Of a stretch of DNA of 64,000 nt, positions 62,776 through 64,000 are shown in pieces. The position numbers and the translations under genes were made by a program. The first letter of the stretch is position 1. The number at the start of each line of letters is the position of its first letter. Below the pieces are notes generated by a model. It was given only the letters and a program-made list of their open reading frames with translations, was not told the origin of the DNA and searched no databases. The DNA comes from Streptomyces sp. ISL-66 (lineage in GTDB: Bacteria; Actinomycetota; Actinomycetes; Streptomycetales; Streptomycetaceae): NCBI RefSeq assembly GCF_018614135.1, contig NZ_JAGGOW010000014.1, positions 1 through 64,000 of the forward strand, read 5' to 3'.

Positions 62776-64000
62776 ATGCCCACGCCCCCCTCCGCCGCAG
62801 CGCGGGACGAGCCCGTCATACGGGATCGCGGCGACGCCTGCCCCGGCGCGCTGCGGCTGCACGCGGCGGACGACGGCTTCCTGGCGCGGGTCCGGATACC
62901 GGGCGGCCTGCTCACCAGCCGGCAGGCCTCCGCGCTCGCTCTCGCCGCCGACCGCTTCGGGGACGGGCACTTGGAACTCACCTCGCGCGGCAACGTCCAG
63001 CTGCGAGGACTCGCGGACGGCTGCGGCGCCGAGCTCGCGCGACTGCTGGACGCCGCCGGCCTGCTGCCCGCGCCGGGCCACGAGCGGGTACGGAACATCG
63101 TGGCGACCCCGACGTCCGGGATCCTGGGCACCGAACGGCCCCATGTGGGGCCCTGGGTGCGGGAATTGGACCGGCTGCTCTGCGCGAGCACACGGGCGAC
63201 GGCCCTGTCCGGACGGTTCCTCTTCGCCATCGACGACGGGCTCGGTGACGTCGCCGCCCTCGACCCCGACGTCACCGTGCTCGGCAGGCCGCTGGACCGG
63301 GCGCTCGTCCGGCTCGGCGCGGCCCCCGACGCCGTGGACGTGGCCGGCCCGGACGCGCCCCGGGCGGCACTGCTGGCCGCCGAGTACTTCCTCGACGCCG
63401 CCGACGGGGCGGGCACCCGCGCCTGGCGGGTGTCCGAACTGCCCGCCGAACACCCCCTGGACACCGAAGAGTTCACCGCACGGCTGATCGCCCACGGCAT
63501 CGCGGCGACCCGGGTGCCCGACGTGGCGTGGCCGTACGCGCCGCCGCCCCGGCCCTGGGGGCCCGGCGCCGGCGACCGGACGCCCCTGTGCGTGCTGCTC
63601 CCGCTCGGCCGGGTGGACTCCGGCCAGTGGCGGGTGCTGGTGGAGGTCGCCGACCGGGGGGACGGCGAGCTGCGGATCACCCCGTGGCGGAGCGTCGTCC
63701 TGCCCGGCGCGAGCACCCGGCGGCCGATCGACGGCTACGCCCGGCTGGAGGCCGCGGGCCTGGTCGTCGCGCCCGACGGGCCCTGGGAATCCGTCACCGC
63801 CTGCACCGGGCGGCCCGGCTGCGCCAAGGCCCTCTCCGACGTGCGCGCCGACGCGCGGGCCCTCGTACACGAGGCGCGGGGGCGGTCGCCCGTGCACTGG
63901 TCCGGCTGCGAGCGCCGGTGCGGGCATCCGCGCGGCACCGCGTGGGTCGACCTCGTGGCCACCCCCGAGGGGTACCGGCTCGACGGGCGCGCGGTGCCGA
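62776..64000 (+). CDS. cobG: Precorrin-3B synthase CobG (partial, right edge)
   Basis: The frame opens at ATG 62776 (or 62764, same frame) and is still open after 408 codons at the edge. It has the duplicated sulfite/nitrite-reductase-like half domain (PGGLLTSRQASALALAADRF, HLELTSRGNVQLRG) and [4Fe-4S] ligands CTGRPGCAKALSD and WSGCERRCGHPRG. CobG is the aerobic ring-contraction enzyme that oxidises precorrin-3A. A nitrite/sulfite reductase fold is shared, but the divergent position beside cobN and the CERRCGHP signature favour CobG. No riboswitch is seen upstream of it. Confidence 0.88.
   Translation, partial: MPTPPSAAARDEPVIRDRGDACPGALRLHAADDGFLARVRIPGGLLTSRQASALALAADRFGDGHLELTSRGNVQLRGLADGCGAELARLLDAAGLLPAPGHERVRNIVATPTSGILGTERPHVGPWVRELDRLLCASTRATALSGRFLFAIDDGLGDVAALDPDVTVLGRPLDRALVRLGAAPDAVDVAGPDAPRAALLAAEYFLDAADGAGTRAWRVSELPAEHPLDTEEFTARLIAHGIAATRVPDVAWPYAPPPRPWGPGAGDRTPLCVLLPLGRVDSGQWRVLVEVADRGDGELRITPWRSVVLPGASTRRPIDGYARLEAAGLVVAPDGPWESVTACTGRPGCAKALSDVRADARALVHEARGRSPVHWSGCERRCGHPRGTAWVDLVATPEGYRLDGRAVP

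Overview
The window looks like a chromosomal segment of a Streptomyces or close relative. GC content is very high, with third codon positions almost all G or C, GTG and TTG starts are common, and the gene set is typical of the genus: geosmin synthase, PucR- and GAF-type regulators, a DUF2637 protein, and NCS2 permease next to xanthine dehydrogenase. I saw no tRNA, rRNA, insertion sequence, prophage or CRISPR array. The gene order reads as conserved chromosome, not a recent island.

Layout. 1-11 kb: glycogen debranching enzyme glgX, a HEPN-like protein followed by a DEDD exonuclease, the stump of a response regulator, two small secreted proteins, an aminoglycoside-phosphotransferase-fold enzyme, a macrolide-type glycosyltransferase with a clear operator, DUF1697, an aldo/keto reductase and a ketopantoate-reductase-like enzyme. 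11-21 kb: a leftward sulfur assimilation operon. It runs from a leader peptide through sulfite reductase, a zinc-ribbon protein, cysH, cysC, cysD and cysN, then a second leader peptide, an SsuABC-type transporter and a sirohydrochlorin chelatase. Sulfate activation, reduction, sulfonate-type uptake and siroheme supply are therefore co-linear. 21-31 kb: GNAT, GAF regulator, acyl-CoA dehydrogenase, BrkB membrane protein, a frameshifted TetR gene, rsgA, an F420/PPOX oxidoreductase, DUF456 and an HTH regulator. 31-43 kb: a large secreted subtilase, a degenerate PP2C protein, a PoxB-like pyruvate dehydrogenase, an RsbW-like ATPase, DUF2637, an FhuF-like iron protein with an iron box, a GntR regulator and a TPR-like protein. 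43-52 kb: a purine oxidation cluster (PucR regulator, three-subunit xanthine dehydrogenase, purine permease, XdhC). 52-64 kb: a secreted beta-propeller, a phospholipase-D-like gene broken by an in-frame amber codon, geosmin synthase, type I dehydroquinase, and cobN under a cobalamin riboswitch. The start of cobG lies divergently and is cut by the right edge.

Three genes appear broken: the response regulator (truncated), the TetR regulator (one-base frameshift) and the PLD protein (amber stop). The most interesting non-coding signals are the two leader-peptide genes in the sulfur operon, an array of GCAGTAC motifs before the purine permease, a G-rich minisatellite between the cobN riboswitch and cobG, a 43-bp inverted repeat near 42 kb, and a family of intergenic repeats, one copy of which encodes the tail of a protein. 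Function calls rest on motif recognition and remembered family features. No database search was run.
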